From Pseudoneurospora amorphoporcata (taxonomy: Eukaryota; Ascomycota; Sordariomycetes; Sordariales; Sordariaceae), in assembly GCA_033297205.1 (NCBI GenBank), contig MU859260.1:1-63915 (forward strand): a DNA stretch of 63,915 nt, in the 5' to 3' direction. Under the pieces are notes generated by a model, which made no database searches, had not been told where the DNA came from, and saw only the letters and a list, made by a program, of their open reading frames with translations. The position numbers and the translations under genes were made by a program. Shown here one piece after another: positions 44,788-55,900 of this stretch; within the stretch, counting starts at the first letter, position 1, and every line of letters begins with the position of its first letter.

Positions 44788-45376
44788 GGTAGTGAGACAA
44801 TGCGCAGTAAGTGTCACCTCATCTTGGGTACTTAGAAGAGGTGACGATAGATAAACAACTGCTTGTCCGCTCTCGGAAGTGGAAGCTCTGCGTTGACAAC
44901 CAGCGTGTTATTGATAACGGAGGACAATTGCCGTCGCAAATGGTAGTGTTACTCGGACCATGCAACTAAGTCGTTACGTGTTAGTTTGAGGTGGGACGCA
45001 GCTGCCAAGAGTGGGTCAGTATGCAGACATGGCCTGTTCCGATAGCAGCAGGGTGCTCATCGGCTTTGAGGTGCAACGCTTATCAATTGAATCGATCTTT
45101 TTTTTCTGGTCCCAACTGCCCCGCAACGCCGCAAGCACTTCCCGTTGTTCGCTGTCACGAATCGCACTTCCGACTTTCGATTACTCAACCAACTGTTTGA
45201 CTCACCACCGAGCACATACACATCAAACGGAAAGAATACTATCATCCATTGCATCTACATTCGCCACGCAATCAGCATCGTCAATTGCCGCGTTTATCCA
45301 GCATATTCTCTAGAAGCAGATCTCAGCAGCATCACTACGAGACGCACATTCAAATCGGATCACAGTCACCCAGACC
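44788..45376. other. divergent UreD / RPC53 promoter interval
   Basis: Holds both leaders; a T run lies near 45098-45105. No separate gene was recognised. Confidence 0.45.
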
Positions 45377-46976
45377 ATGTCACAGCCTCCGAGTAGAGGA
45401 CGATTGGCGCCACGGGGCGGCCGTCGCCCTGCCACTACCGCCGCCGCCGAGGCACCCGCCTCTGAATCGTCAGCCACCCCAGCAGCCACGCCCGCGTCGG
45501 GTTCAGCAGCAGCCTCGACATCAACATCGTCAGCGGCAACCCCAGCATCTTCGTCAGCCGCTAAGCCTGGCCTCAAGTTCAAGCCAAAGGCGGTTAGAAG
45601 AGGCGAGGCAGAGAGACAGCGTATCGCAGAGGAACAACAGAGGTTACAGGACATCCGAAATGAACAAGAGAGCAGGCGATTAGCCCGGGCGAACCGTGGA
45701 CGCGGAAGAGGTGGTGGTCGTGGCCGTGGGCGAGGTAACTTCCTTATGAGGGGAGGTCGCACCGCGAGTGCTGCTGGCCCCTTGTCTGGAGGCATGGGCT
45801 GTAAGTTGAAGCAGCTAACCTGGCGTCTATACTGTTTATCACTAACAGTCTCTTGCAGATGGAGGAGGCTCTTCTGGTGATGGCAGTGCGGATGGTTTCG
45901 GAACATCTAACGGTTTCGACGCGAACAGAATCAACGCCGACATGCTCTACACCCTTAGTTTGGAAGATGAAGAGGAGAAGCTCGAGAACGGCCTGGTCCG
46001 GACGAAGAAGAAGAGGGCTCCTATGCCCATGGGAATTAGGAGATTCGAGCATGAGGAAGAGGAGGTTGTTATGGCGACTGCTGCGGAGATCGAAGCCCAA
46101 GACGCCGGTGTCGATGTGGCCGCTGGCGATAACGATGACGACGACAGCTCAGATCTCTTTGTTGATAACGGAGAAGGGCCAGTACAGATCAAGGATGAGG
46201 GCGCGGTGGACAACACGGTACCGAAGGCCGTCATTAAGAAGGAGGGCGGTGAGATGGAGGACGTGAGTATGGAGAATATCCCAGAAGGAGTCGTCAAGGC
46301 TCCCGAATCGCCAGAGCTCAAGAAGAAGGTTATGGCTACTACAAAGGATGCAGAGAAACCGAAGGAGAAGAAGCCCAAAAAGCCCAAGGAAACAGAGGCA
46401 GATTTTGCCCAGCAAGACCGGGAGCGTCTGCTCGAGCTCTTCAACCACGGCACTGAGCTCGAAGGCCACATGTTCCTCTTTCAGCTTCCCGTCGTTCTCC
46501 CGCCGCTCAAAAGCGCAGCGCCAGCTCCTAAGGTCAAGCCGGAACCGGAGGGTGATGATGTTGTTATGCTGGATCAGCCGGCTGCTTCAAAGTCGTCCTC
46601 TCGTATTGACCTGACATTGGAGGAGGCGAGCAAGGTCAAGAAGGAAAACGGAGAGGAGGCAGATGCGGACGCCGAGCAAGATATGACTCGCGAAGGCGGT
46701 TACGTTGGTCAGCTGGTTGTGCGGAAGTCGGGCAAAGTCGAAGTCAGCTGGGGCGGCGTCCCTCTGCAGATGGGCTTGGGTATTCAAGCCAACTTCTTAT
46801 CGACAGCGGCGATTATCAAGGAGGACGACGTGAAGCCGGCGCAAGATCAGTACACGGGCGCTGCCTACGGCATGGGCAGAATCCAGGGCTCCTTTGTTTT
46901 GGCCCACACATTTGGAGATGAAGAAGAATGGGTTGTTGATCCGAACGAGCTCGTCATTGCAGATGAGGAGCAGTGA
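45377..46976 (+). CDS. rpc53: RNA polymerase III subunit RPC53/RPC4
   Basis: Pol III-specific subunit that pairs with RPC37 and resembles TFIIF; it acts in termination and re-initiation on tRNA and 5S genes. Exons 45377-45800 and 45859-46976 around a 58-base intron; the product is 513 residues. The N-terminus is Ala/Pro/Ser-rich, then LKFKPKAVRRGEAERQRIAE (the conserved basic helix), an RG-rich box (RGRGRGGGRGRGRGNF) and acidic and Lys-rich linkers with lone KxE sites. The C-terminal RPC4 fold has LFNHGTELEGHMFLFQLPVV, GYVGQLVVRKSGKVEVSWGG and the final LAHTFGDEEEWVVDPNEL. The length is near that of yeast RPC53 (422) plus longer linkers. Confidence 0.94.
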
Positions 46977-48189
46977 ACGGGACTAGCAAAGGCGTCCCGA
47001 TGACTGTCCATTAGCGAAGCTCATGGTAGATGGAGCTAATCATATTGCATCACCTCCGGAGGAGGGCCAGCGAAAACAGATAGGAAATGATACCCATTAA
47101 GAACAACACTAAAGACTTTGCAAATAAGAGTGGAATAACTATTAGATCACTTGCGAGTTTCACGGCATGTCCCACACAGCCTTTTTGTCGTTCCGATGTG
47201 CTCGAAGGTCAGGCCGGCAACCTGGCAGCGACACACACAACCCGTTTATCGTTTCACCCATCACCGGCATCTTCACGATATGGATCGTGTGATCGCTGGC
47301 CCACACGGCTGCACACTCGTTAATTACGCAGAGCCGCTACAGCCCGGACTGAGAAGAGTATCAAGTGGTTGAATTCACTCGTGAGGAATGTAGACTATTA
47401 ATAGTCCGCGATATCGGGACGGACGGCCGGCCTGGGTCGGTGAAGTCTATGACGATAGGACAAAGCCGGATACGGTCAGGCCGTTCGGAACCTAAGCTCT
47501 AGAAGCCTGGCTGCTGGGAAGGGTTCGACAGAGCGTACTATCGATAATTACCGCATTATCTTGAGCTATCCGGTTTGGGCTTCCTGGAAATCAGGCAGAA
47601 TCTGTACACCGGACACTTCCAGCATTGCAGACTGCTCGAATCTCTAACAAACCTAAACCGTAGACTTAAGGCACCTAATACGTACCTGCTAGATTCTGTG
47701 ACTTAGGCCTTGGAACCCCAGACCGGATAGCCCAAGATAATGCGGTAGATGGATATAATAGGTAACGGGTATCATAAGTCGACCTTCTCTTGAACAACGG
47801 TTGTGGGAAGGGAAGGCCACGAGACGATCACGATCATCGACGCGGCAGTTCATACGAATTTGCGTGATCGTAAAGGTGTCTTCTGCTTGCAGGCAGTGCA
47901 TACTGCAGCAGCCTAAGAACCGGACAAATATGCATATGAACACCCGACGTTGTTTCGCCTCCGTCAAGTCATTGATGCCTCAAATACAACGAGGGATCTC
48001 TGTCCTCTTGATTTAAATTTCCGGCCACCTCATCTCCATCCCTTCTTCCCTTCTTCACCGATTCCCTCCTCCCCGCATTCCCATTTGTTCACGTGTTGAG
48101 AACTGTTACCAGAACAAATTTACTGGAAAACAGCACACGCAAGGAAGCCGTACTCAAATCATTCCTGCGTTTTACTACAATCATAAAAC
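46977..48189. other. intergenic, RPC53 3' flank and MFS gene promoter
   Basis: No recognisable protein or RNA gene on either strand. Confidence 0.45.
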
Positions 48190-49743
48190 ATGTGTTCGAG
48201 AATGGTGGAATCCTCTCTCGAGGAGGGCAAGACATCCGAGAACACCACCGACCAGGGACGACAACATCCATACTTTCACTTCTCCCCACCAATCAACCAT
48301 AGAAGTACCATCTCTGGCAAAGATTGGTGCTCATTCGCTTCCTCATCATCAACATCTTCCTCCGTTTTCAGTAACACCAAGGCCATAGAAGACCCCTCCG
48401 ACTTCCCCGACGGTGGCCACCGGGCCTGGACGCAAGTCCTCGTCGCCATCCTCGTCCACATGCTCGCATGGGGCTACCCGGCCACCTTCGGAGTTTACCA
48501 GCTCTATTACGTCGACACGCTGCGGCTGCCCTCGTTCCAAGTTTCGTTGATCGGCTCGACTCAGACTTTCCTCGCCCTCGCCACCTGCATGTTCTCCGGC
48601 CGGCTGGCTGACGCGGGGTACGTCAGGTCGGCCATGTTCTTTGGGTTCGTGATGGTGGTTCTTGGCACCTTCATAACGAGCCTGTCCGTTGGAGATGGGC
48701 ACAGCAACAACGACAAGTATTGGCTGATCTTCTCGGCCCAAGGAATTCTTACAGGATTCGGGTTGGGCATGTGCTTCATGCCGCCGCTGTCGGTGGTGAA
48801 CTCGTACTTTAGCAAGAAGAAGCGGTCGTTCGCCTTGGGGCTGTCGGCGACAGGGACTGGGGTCGGAAGCATAGTGTTCCCGGCTATCATACAACAGCTG
48901 ATTCCCGAGATCGGGTTTGCGTGGGCGGTACGCTGCCAGGCCTTTGTGGCGCTGGCGATCTCTGTGGTTGCCCTTGCCCTTGTCAGGCCGAGGCTGAAGC
49001 CCAGACGAGGCGGACCTTTTGTTGACTGGAAAGCGTTCAAGGAGAGGCCTTACGCACTCTTTGTCGGAGGCGCGGCATTATTCTTTTATGCCATCTTTTT
49101 TGCGTTCTTTTATGTGAGTGTCCTCCCTCACCCATCCATCCATCTTCCTCATCTTGGCCCTTCTCCCCCCACCCCTTTCCCGGCGTTATGACTTAGGGAC
49201 TCAGGCTGATGGTTTCAAACAAATACGCAGATCAACGCCTACGCACGCAATATCGTCCACTTCGAAACCACCTCTTCCGTCCACCTGTTGATCATAGCCA
49301 ACGGTATGTCGGTTCTCGCCCGCCCGTTAGTCGGCTGCATAGCCGATCGCTATCTCGGCCCCATCAACACCTTCTGCATCGGCACTTGTGTCTTATCCGG
49401 CATGTTCTTCTCCTGGATGGGCGTCCACTCGCGCGCGGCCATGTACGTCTTCTCGGCCTTCCTCGGCCTGTCCGCCGGTGCGGCCCAGGGCATCTACAAC
49501 GGTGCGATGTCCAGCTTGATCAAGGACCCGCGTAGGTTCGGGACGAGATGTGGCATGATCAACACGGTTGTAGCGTTTACCGCGTTTGGGGGACCGCCGA
49601 CGGCCGGTGCAATTATCGATCATGATAGTGGGAAGTATAAGTGGGCGCAGGTGTGGGCAGGCTCGGTAATGTTGGGGGCTTGCTTGATGTTCATGGCTGT
49701 TAGAATTTCTATCAGTGGGTGGAAGCTTAAGGCGAAGGTGTGA
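48190..49743 (+). CDS. MFS monocarboxylate-type transporter
   Basis: Major facilitator of the fungal monocarboxylate-porter-like (MCH) family; substrate not known. Exons 48190-49113 and 49231-49743 with a 117-base intron (GTGAGT..CAG) inside the seventh transmembrane segment; the product is 478 residues. A polar N-terminal tail of about 70 residues ends in FPDGGHRAWTQVLVAILVHM, the typical DGG[YH]-W entry to helix 1. GVYQLYYVDTLRL and SLIGSTQTFLAL are family motifs. Twelve hydrophobic helices can be counted, with a cytosolic loop (RPRLKPRRGGPFVDWKAFKE) in the middle. The second half has INAYARN, GMSVLARPLVGCIADRYLGP and FGGPPTAGAII. Many members are plasma-membrane carboxylate or riboflavin carriers. 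It is the last ordinary gene before the transposon block. Confidence 0.92.
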
Positions 49744-49840
49744 GGAACTTGTCTAAGAAAACTGCGACTGTAATGTCGCTAGCGCATATCTACCAAACAG
49801 CTTTTTCGTTTTGGCAATACTTCTTCTCACCAGGTTGTAC

Positions 49841-50118
49841 AATCTAATACTGGTTTGTTTGTTAGCTCGAGACCTCGATTCAACTTCCTTAGGCATTTTG
49901 ACATCTTGATAATTCGTTTCGTTTAATAATTAAGGCGTATCTTACCTTGCATATACTGTTTTGGGGGGTTTGATATGCGATATTGATTTTCATTAGAGGC
50001 CTTTTGAACCGTATAGACCCATTTGTGTCTAGGCTTGTAAGGGGTTGAGAATAATTTAAGAGAGATCTTGTCCAGTAGACTAGACGTACCAAGCTAACAA
50101 ACAAACTAGTATTAGATT
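49841..50118. mobile_element. MITE family copy B
   Basis: 278 bp with near-perfect 27-bp inverted ends: left AATCTAATACTGGTTTGTTT (49841-49860), right matching as reverse complement at 50092-50118 with one or two G/A-type mismatches. It lies just past the 3' end of the MFS gene. It is the better-kept copy of the family also seen at 28672-28923. No transposase is encoded and no clear target duplication is seen. Confidence 0.85.
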
Positions 50119-50822
50119 GTAATATTAGAATAGTAGCGAATTCGTTCCTATATTGTATTGATAGTGATATCCGAGGCCGTTCCGCTTCAACTGGTACCGT
50201 GAGATACGTCAGCCCTTAGCATATTCTGTGTGGTCTTTAGGTGCTCTAATTTCTATGGCTGTTTCACTGCACTTGGAAGAGTGCTAAGATTGCTTCGACT
50301 TGCGGCCGGTGATGTTGGTTCCAGCCTAGAGCAAACATTTGATAGGTGTCTCTCCAAATCGGGAAAGCTATCGCCGATGGTCGAGTGAGGTGTCTTTGGA
50401 TAGTAATAAGATTATCGATCTGGTGTGTCGTAACCTATTGCTGTCTGCTTTCTAAGATACGGTACTAATTGAGGCCGCTCATCCGTCTCTGGACGTTATG
50501 TTTGGTATTTAGAAGAAATATTTCGCAGGAACCTTCGTCGAAATGTTACTGGCTACGTCGGAAGCTAGTCGTGCGCTGAGACCGGGGATAGGCGGGAGGT
50601 TGACCTCTGACATCGCAGTTGAGTTGTAAAAGTAAACAAACCTCTTATCGATCCTTTCCCTTTGTACTTTTTCAACGTCTATTTATTATTACTACCCGTA
50701 CTACGCCTCCACTTTTTTGGAACTCGCTAGACTCGCACCTCTTAAAGTGGGTACTCACCGCCAGTACAACCAACTTAGCAAAACAATTAGATCTAGTTAG
50801 AAATAAGGCTATTATTAATTAT
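50119..50822. other. unassigned AT-leaning spacer
   Basis: No recognisable gene. The last ~60 bases are a TTA-rich run that directly borders the outer LTR at 50823. Confidence 0.45.
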
Positions 50823-50863
50823 TATTAACGTGTAGCTAGTACTGTGCCTTGTAACTGCCTTGT

Positions 50864-51106
50864 TATCACAGGATTACCTGTGATGGTACTGGTGATGCAC
50901 TGCACGATTGGCACAGCCATCGAGTCTCCATTGGCCATTGGCCAATAGGATCGCACGCATACACCAGTGGGCCTCGGTCTGGATCCAGGGCATGGCTCAG
51001 CCCTACCTTATATCCAGACCGCACACCTCCCTCTCTTCCTTTCCTCTCTCCTCGTACAACTACGTATGTCACATCTACCCCCTACCTCTCGCCCTGCACC
51101 GTGATA
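50864..51106 (+). repeat. gypsy 5' LTR
   Basis: Begins TATCACAGG and ends CTGTGATA-like (CCGTGATA). It is 243 bp and differs from the 3' LTR at about five sites, all C here and T there. The first 21 bases contain an 8-bp stem (ATCACAGG/CCTGTGAT). Confidence 0.92.
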
Positions 51107-51201
51107 GTTAGTTGTACCTATCTATTACGCTGCGAGCGTACACCTTTAAAAAGCTAAGTTCATCGCCGCCGTCGTGAGTATCCCCGACGAGCCCGCGATT
51201 T

Positions 51202-51306
51202 CGTCGCACAGCGACCACACCTCTCTTTTATCGCATCGCGATACACCCCTCTTTCGTCGCACCGCGACAGACCTCTCTCTCGTCGCACCGCGACAGACCT
51301 CTCTTT
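51202..51306 (+). repeat. 26-bp tandem repeats in the gypsy leader
   Basis: Four units, the last two being near-identical CGTCGCACCGCGACAGACCT-type repeats. Each unit holds a short palindrome (GTCGC..GCGAC) that would fold as an RNA hairpin. They lie between the 5' LTR and the gag start, where packaging or dimer signals are usual. Confidence 0.75.
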
Positions 51307-51384
51307 CGTCGCTACAAGGTAGCCAACAGATAATCACGCTACAAGGTAGCCAGCACCCTGATCAAGCTGATCACAACTACTTAA

Positions 51385-52977
51385 ATGGCGGCTCCCGTCA
51401 CTGATTTCGACGTCGCTATCTCCGCGATCAACGCTATCGTTGGTTCTAAGTACGAGCAACTCTTCGAGAACATTACAGAGTCTCTCAACGGCGCCGCCCA
51501 CCAGCACCCAGGTAATCCAGTCGCGGAGGAGATCCTCAGCGCCGCTCCTGAGCTCGCCTAGCACGCGGCGTTCCCTCACGTTATCATCGCACTCGCACAG
51601 TTGGTCCACGCGGACCTAGTCCAAGCCAATACGTTCGTCGGCGCCGCCCAGGATTCTTTGGAAACCGCTCACCAGCAGATCGCAAATTAAGACAACGCCA
51701 TCACCAGCCTCCAGCACGAGGTTCACCAGCTTAAGGGCAGCCTCACCGTAGCCAACCAGGCCAACACCAAGCTCAACGAAGCCAACACCAGGCTCAAGAA
51801 GACCGCCGAGACCCAGATCAGGGCCTTCAAGAAGGCCATTCGTAATAAAATCACCACGCCCGCATCCGTCCCGGTCCCTGACTCTAACGACGAAGCTACT
51901 ATGGCTATACCAAAGACTCGCACCAGCAAGGATCCTGCTGCTTACACCGGCGAGGATGCCTCTGCTGTTAAGCGGGCCGAGGCCTTCCAGGACTGGCGCG
52001 ACAAGATCTAGTTGTGCTAGTTCTAGGATGCCTGGTGGTTTGATTAAGACGAACGCTACAAGTTTGCCCAGATCCTCTCGTGCTTCGGTGGCAACGCTTT
52101 TAGGACCCTAGCCCCGCATGTGATGCCTATTATTAAGGAGGAGGACCCGACTAAGTGGAAGTGGGAGAACGCCGAGGCTCTCCTCGCACATCTCGGTACT
52201 AAATATAACCGTATAGACCTTACCCTTGAGGCACGCCGGGATCTCGAGTTACTTAAAATGACTAAGGGTACGAGATGGCTCGACTTCGAGGATAAGTTTG
52301 TTACTATCGTCGATAAATGCGACTTTAACGAGGCTATAAAGACCTATTACCTAAAAATAAAGGTAACTAACGAGATTCGCGATACTATCGTTCACTAATA
52401 AGACACCCTAGCGCACAACGACTTCGATGGATGGCTCACCCTCTATCGCAAGCTCGCCACCAACTTGGAGGAGCGCGATTGGCGCAATAAAACCAATATT
52501 TACTTTAAGAACGGCACCGGTACTGGTAGCGGTACCGCCGCTCCTGAGCGTACCGTTAGCCAAGGCGGCACCGCTATAGATCTCGACGCCATGAACGCCT
52601 TCGACGTCCAACTGTCTCGTATAATCGATAAGGCGGTTATCGACTACCGTATATAGAACGGTCTTTGTAAGCGCTGCGCCAAATTAGGTTACTACGCCTA
52701 TGAATGCCGTAACAGTATTAATACTAGCATCCCTAAGGAGCAAAGGGAATGCGATCGCCGCAACCGTCGCGGTAGAGGCGGCTATAATAATAATAATAAC
52801 CGTGGTAGACTGGCTATAGGATAGTTTAGTTACGGTAATAACGGTAATAACGGTAATGACGGCGCTCGAGTTAATGCCGTCGCTACCGGTGAGCCTGCCG
52901 CCCCCGCCGCAGCGCCCGCCCTAGTTCCTGCCCAGCCCGCAGAGTACGGCGCGGGAAATGCGCTGCCTCTCTACTAA
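51385..52977 (+). pseudogene. gypsy gag, interrupted by stops
   Basis: Frame from the ATG at 51385 (MAAPVTDFDVAISAINAIVG) to TAA at 52975. A coiled-coil N-terminal part (TVANQANTKLNEANTRLKK) precedes the capsid-like region (PAAYTGEDASAVKRAEAFQD, LTLEARRDLELLKMTKGTRW). A zinc knuckle CKRCAKLGYYAYEC keeps three Cys but has Tyr where the His should be (a CAC to TAC change). About ten in-frame TAA/TAG codons occur, in positions such as KI*LC*F*DAWWFD*DE where Gln is expected. As it stands no full Gag can be made. Confidence 0.85.
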
Positions 52978-52982
52978 GTTGC

Positions 52983-55900
52983 TTGGAGAGGCCGTTGTCC
53001 GTGACGATGGCAGAGGAGGAGGAGAATAATTTGGCAGACTTAGAAGTAGTTTAATTCAAGAATTCTAATTTAGATAGTTATAATGATAATTCTATCTTCC
53101 TCTCTGCTTAAATTATTTACGGACCGCGCAACCAACGCAGTAAGTGCGCCGCTCTAGTGGATAGCGGTTGCTCCGCTCTCGCTTTTATCGATTGCGGCTT
53201 TACCGCCCGCTATACTATTCCGTTGTTGAAGTTCCCTAAGCTAAAGGCCTTATATTTGGCAGACGGTATGTTCAAAGACCTCATCACCTACTATTGTGAG
53301 GTCCAGCTGCGGATCGGTTATTATACGGAGACTATCGCTATGTTGGCTCACGATCTGGCGGACGATTACCCCGTGATCTTGGGCATGCTATAGCTTAAGC
53401 TTTACAACCTTACGATATTGTGGCTAGATGGCGCCGTTACCTTCACCGACTACTGTGCAGATCGCTGCCTTCCCGCTGATTTTTTATATTCGTTACGGCA
53501 CGCTCCAAAAGTTTGGAAGTACGCCTATACGCGTCGTTACGAGGCTGTATAAGGTATAACCGCGCCTCCGGCCGTTGAAGCTGACCGCTCTAGTACCCTA
53601 ATTACGGACCCCGTTCCCGACATCGTTAAAAACGGACCCCTAAGCACCCTAGTCGAGGACCCTAAGCGGACTAGGCCCGCCGTTTGCCGCACCGTAACTA
53701 GCCAGCGGAGGTCCGATCCCTACCACCGCGTTGTAGTACGACGAGCGTACTTCCCGAGCGACTCCGTTAACCTAGCGGACATTAGGGATATAACGGCCGC
53801 CGGGTTTAACTGGCTATACGAAAGGTTCGATCTGCGGGCGTTCCGTACTTCGTACGCAGAGATCTGCGAGATTATAGAGGAGGCTAGGGCGGAGGAGGAG
53901 GCCCGGGCCAAAGAGGTAGAGGGGGGCGCCCTAGAGTTTGAGGAGTATAGAAACGATAAAGGCGTCGTTAATAGAGGGGCAGGGATAGGAACTGAGTACG
54001 ACTAGGATATACCTACTAGTTTGGTGAATCTTACTACTGAGATAGAGCAAGAGATTTAGAACGGCGACGGCGCTAAATACAAGAAATTGCTAGGTAAGCG
54101 TTATTATTTGTAGATCGACGCCTGCGCTAGCAAGGGTTCCAAAGTCGCTATCCGGGTAGCAAAGATCGCTAAACACGTATACCTCAGCGGCAACGCAGAG
54201 GAAGATTACGAGCGCTGCGAGGCTGTTAGGCTCGTTGGCATTACGGAGGAGGATGCGGCCAAATTCTACGAGAAGGCTGACAAATTACCTAAGATTGACG
54301 CCCAAATTAAAGAAAAGCTTCCCAAATAGCACTGGAACCGCCTCAACGTCTTTAGACCTCGCAACGCCACGGTCCTACCCCCCTACCGCTCGTACGACTT
54401 CAAAATCGAACTCCGGCCCGGCGAGCAAGTACCCTATACGAAATCCAAAGTATTCAACCCCGATAAGCTAAGCGTGATTAAAAAATGGATTGACGATAAT
54501 CTTCGCACAGGGTTCATCCGTCCCTCCCAATCCGAGGCCGCTTCCTAGATCCTACTAGTAAAGAAGCCAGGCGGCGGTGTTAGACTTTGCGTGGACTATA
54601 GAGGAATTAACAACGTTACTTTCAAGAGTCGCTACCCGCTCCCTTTGATTAAGGAGACCCTTGACGCCATTTGTAAGGTAAAGATCTTCACCAAGCTGGA
54701 TATTATCGCCGCTTTTAACCGTATCCGCGTCGCAGAAGAACACGAATGGCTAACGGCGTTCGTCATTCGTTTCGGCCTATTCGAATCGCTCGTATATCCT
54801 TTCGGTTTATAAGGAGTACCGGGCGCCTTCTAAAACTACGTGAATGATATTTTGTACGATATTTTAGACATCTACGCGACCGCCTACTTGGATGATATCC
54901 TTATCTTTTCGGATAACGAGGAGGAGTACTAGAAACACGTAGACGATGTTCTCGCCCGCTTGGAAAAGGCTGGCTTGCAAGTCGATATCGATAAGTGCGA
55001 ATTTTACACTAAGAAAACCAAATACCTTGGGCTGATCATTACGCCTGGCGGCATCGAGATGGACCCAGAGAAGGTCAAAGCTATTACGGACTGGAAGCCC
55101 CCAACGTCTAAGAAGTTTTTATAAAGTTTCTTAGGATTTGTTAACTTTTATCGTCGTTTTATTAAAGGTTTCTCAATAATGGCAGTGCTATTATACGACC
55201 TTACGAAGAAAGATGCGGAGTGGGCATGGACCGCGGCGCAATAGTCCGCTTTTGAGGCCCTGAAAACCGCGTTCACTAGCGGACTAACTTTACGAATCTA
55301 CGACTGGTCCAAGAAAACGGTCGTTGAAACTGACGCTTCGAATTGGGCTTCTGGAGGCACCCTCTCCCAGTACGGGGATGACGGCGTGCTCTACCCAGTC
55401 GCCTACTTTTCAGCACGGAATTTAGCGGCGGAGTGTAATTACGATATCTATGACAAAGAACTCCTCGCTATCGTTAAGGCCTTGGAGGAGTGGCGCCCGG
55501 AACTGGAGGGCGCTCAGCAACCATTTAATATCGTCACGGATTACAAGAATTTGAAGACCTTTACGATAAATAAATAGCTCACGCCCCGCTATATGCGGTG
55601 GTTACAGTTTTTGTCGCGTTTCAACTTCCTGATCCGCTACACGCCGGGATCGCGCAATCTACGCCCTGACGCGCTTAGTAGAAAGCTAGAAGACGTGCCG
55701 CTGGATATAGATGATTACCGTCTGAAGGCTAGAAACCGAAAACTTATCGACCTAGCCCGTTTTAAAAAAGGCTGCCTCTCCCTGTTAGCTATAGTTACTG
55801 ACAACCTCGATTTCGACGAAGAGGTCTTCCTACTATCCCTAGATGCCTTAGAGGAGCTAGATAAGTCGACCGACGATATCATTAACGAGAGCTACGACCA

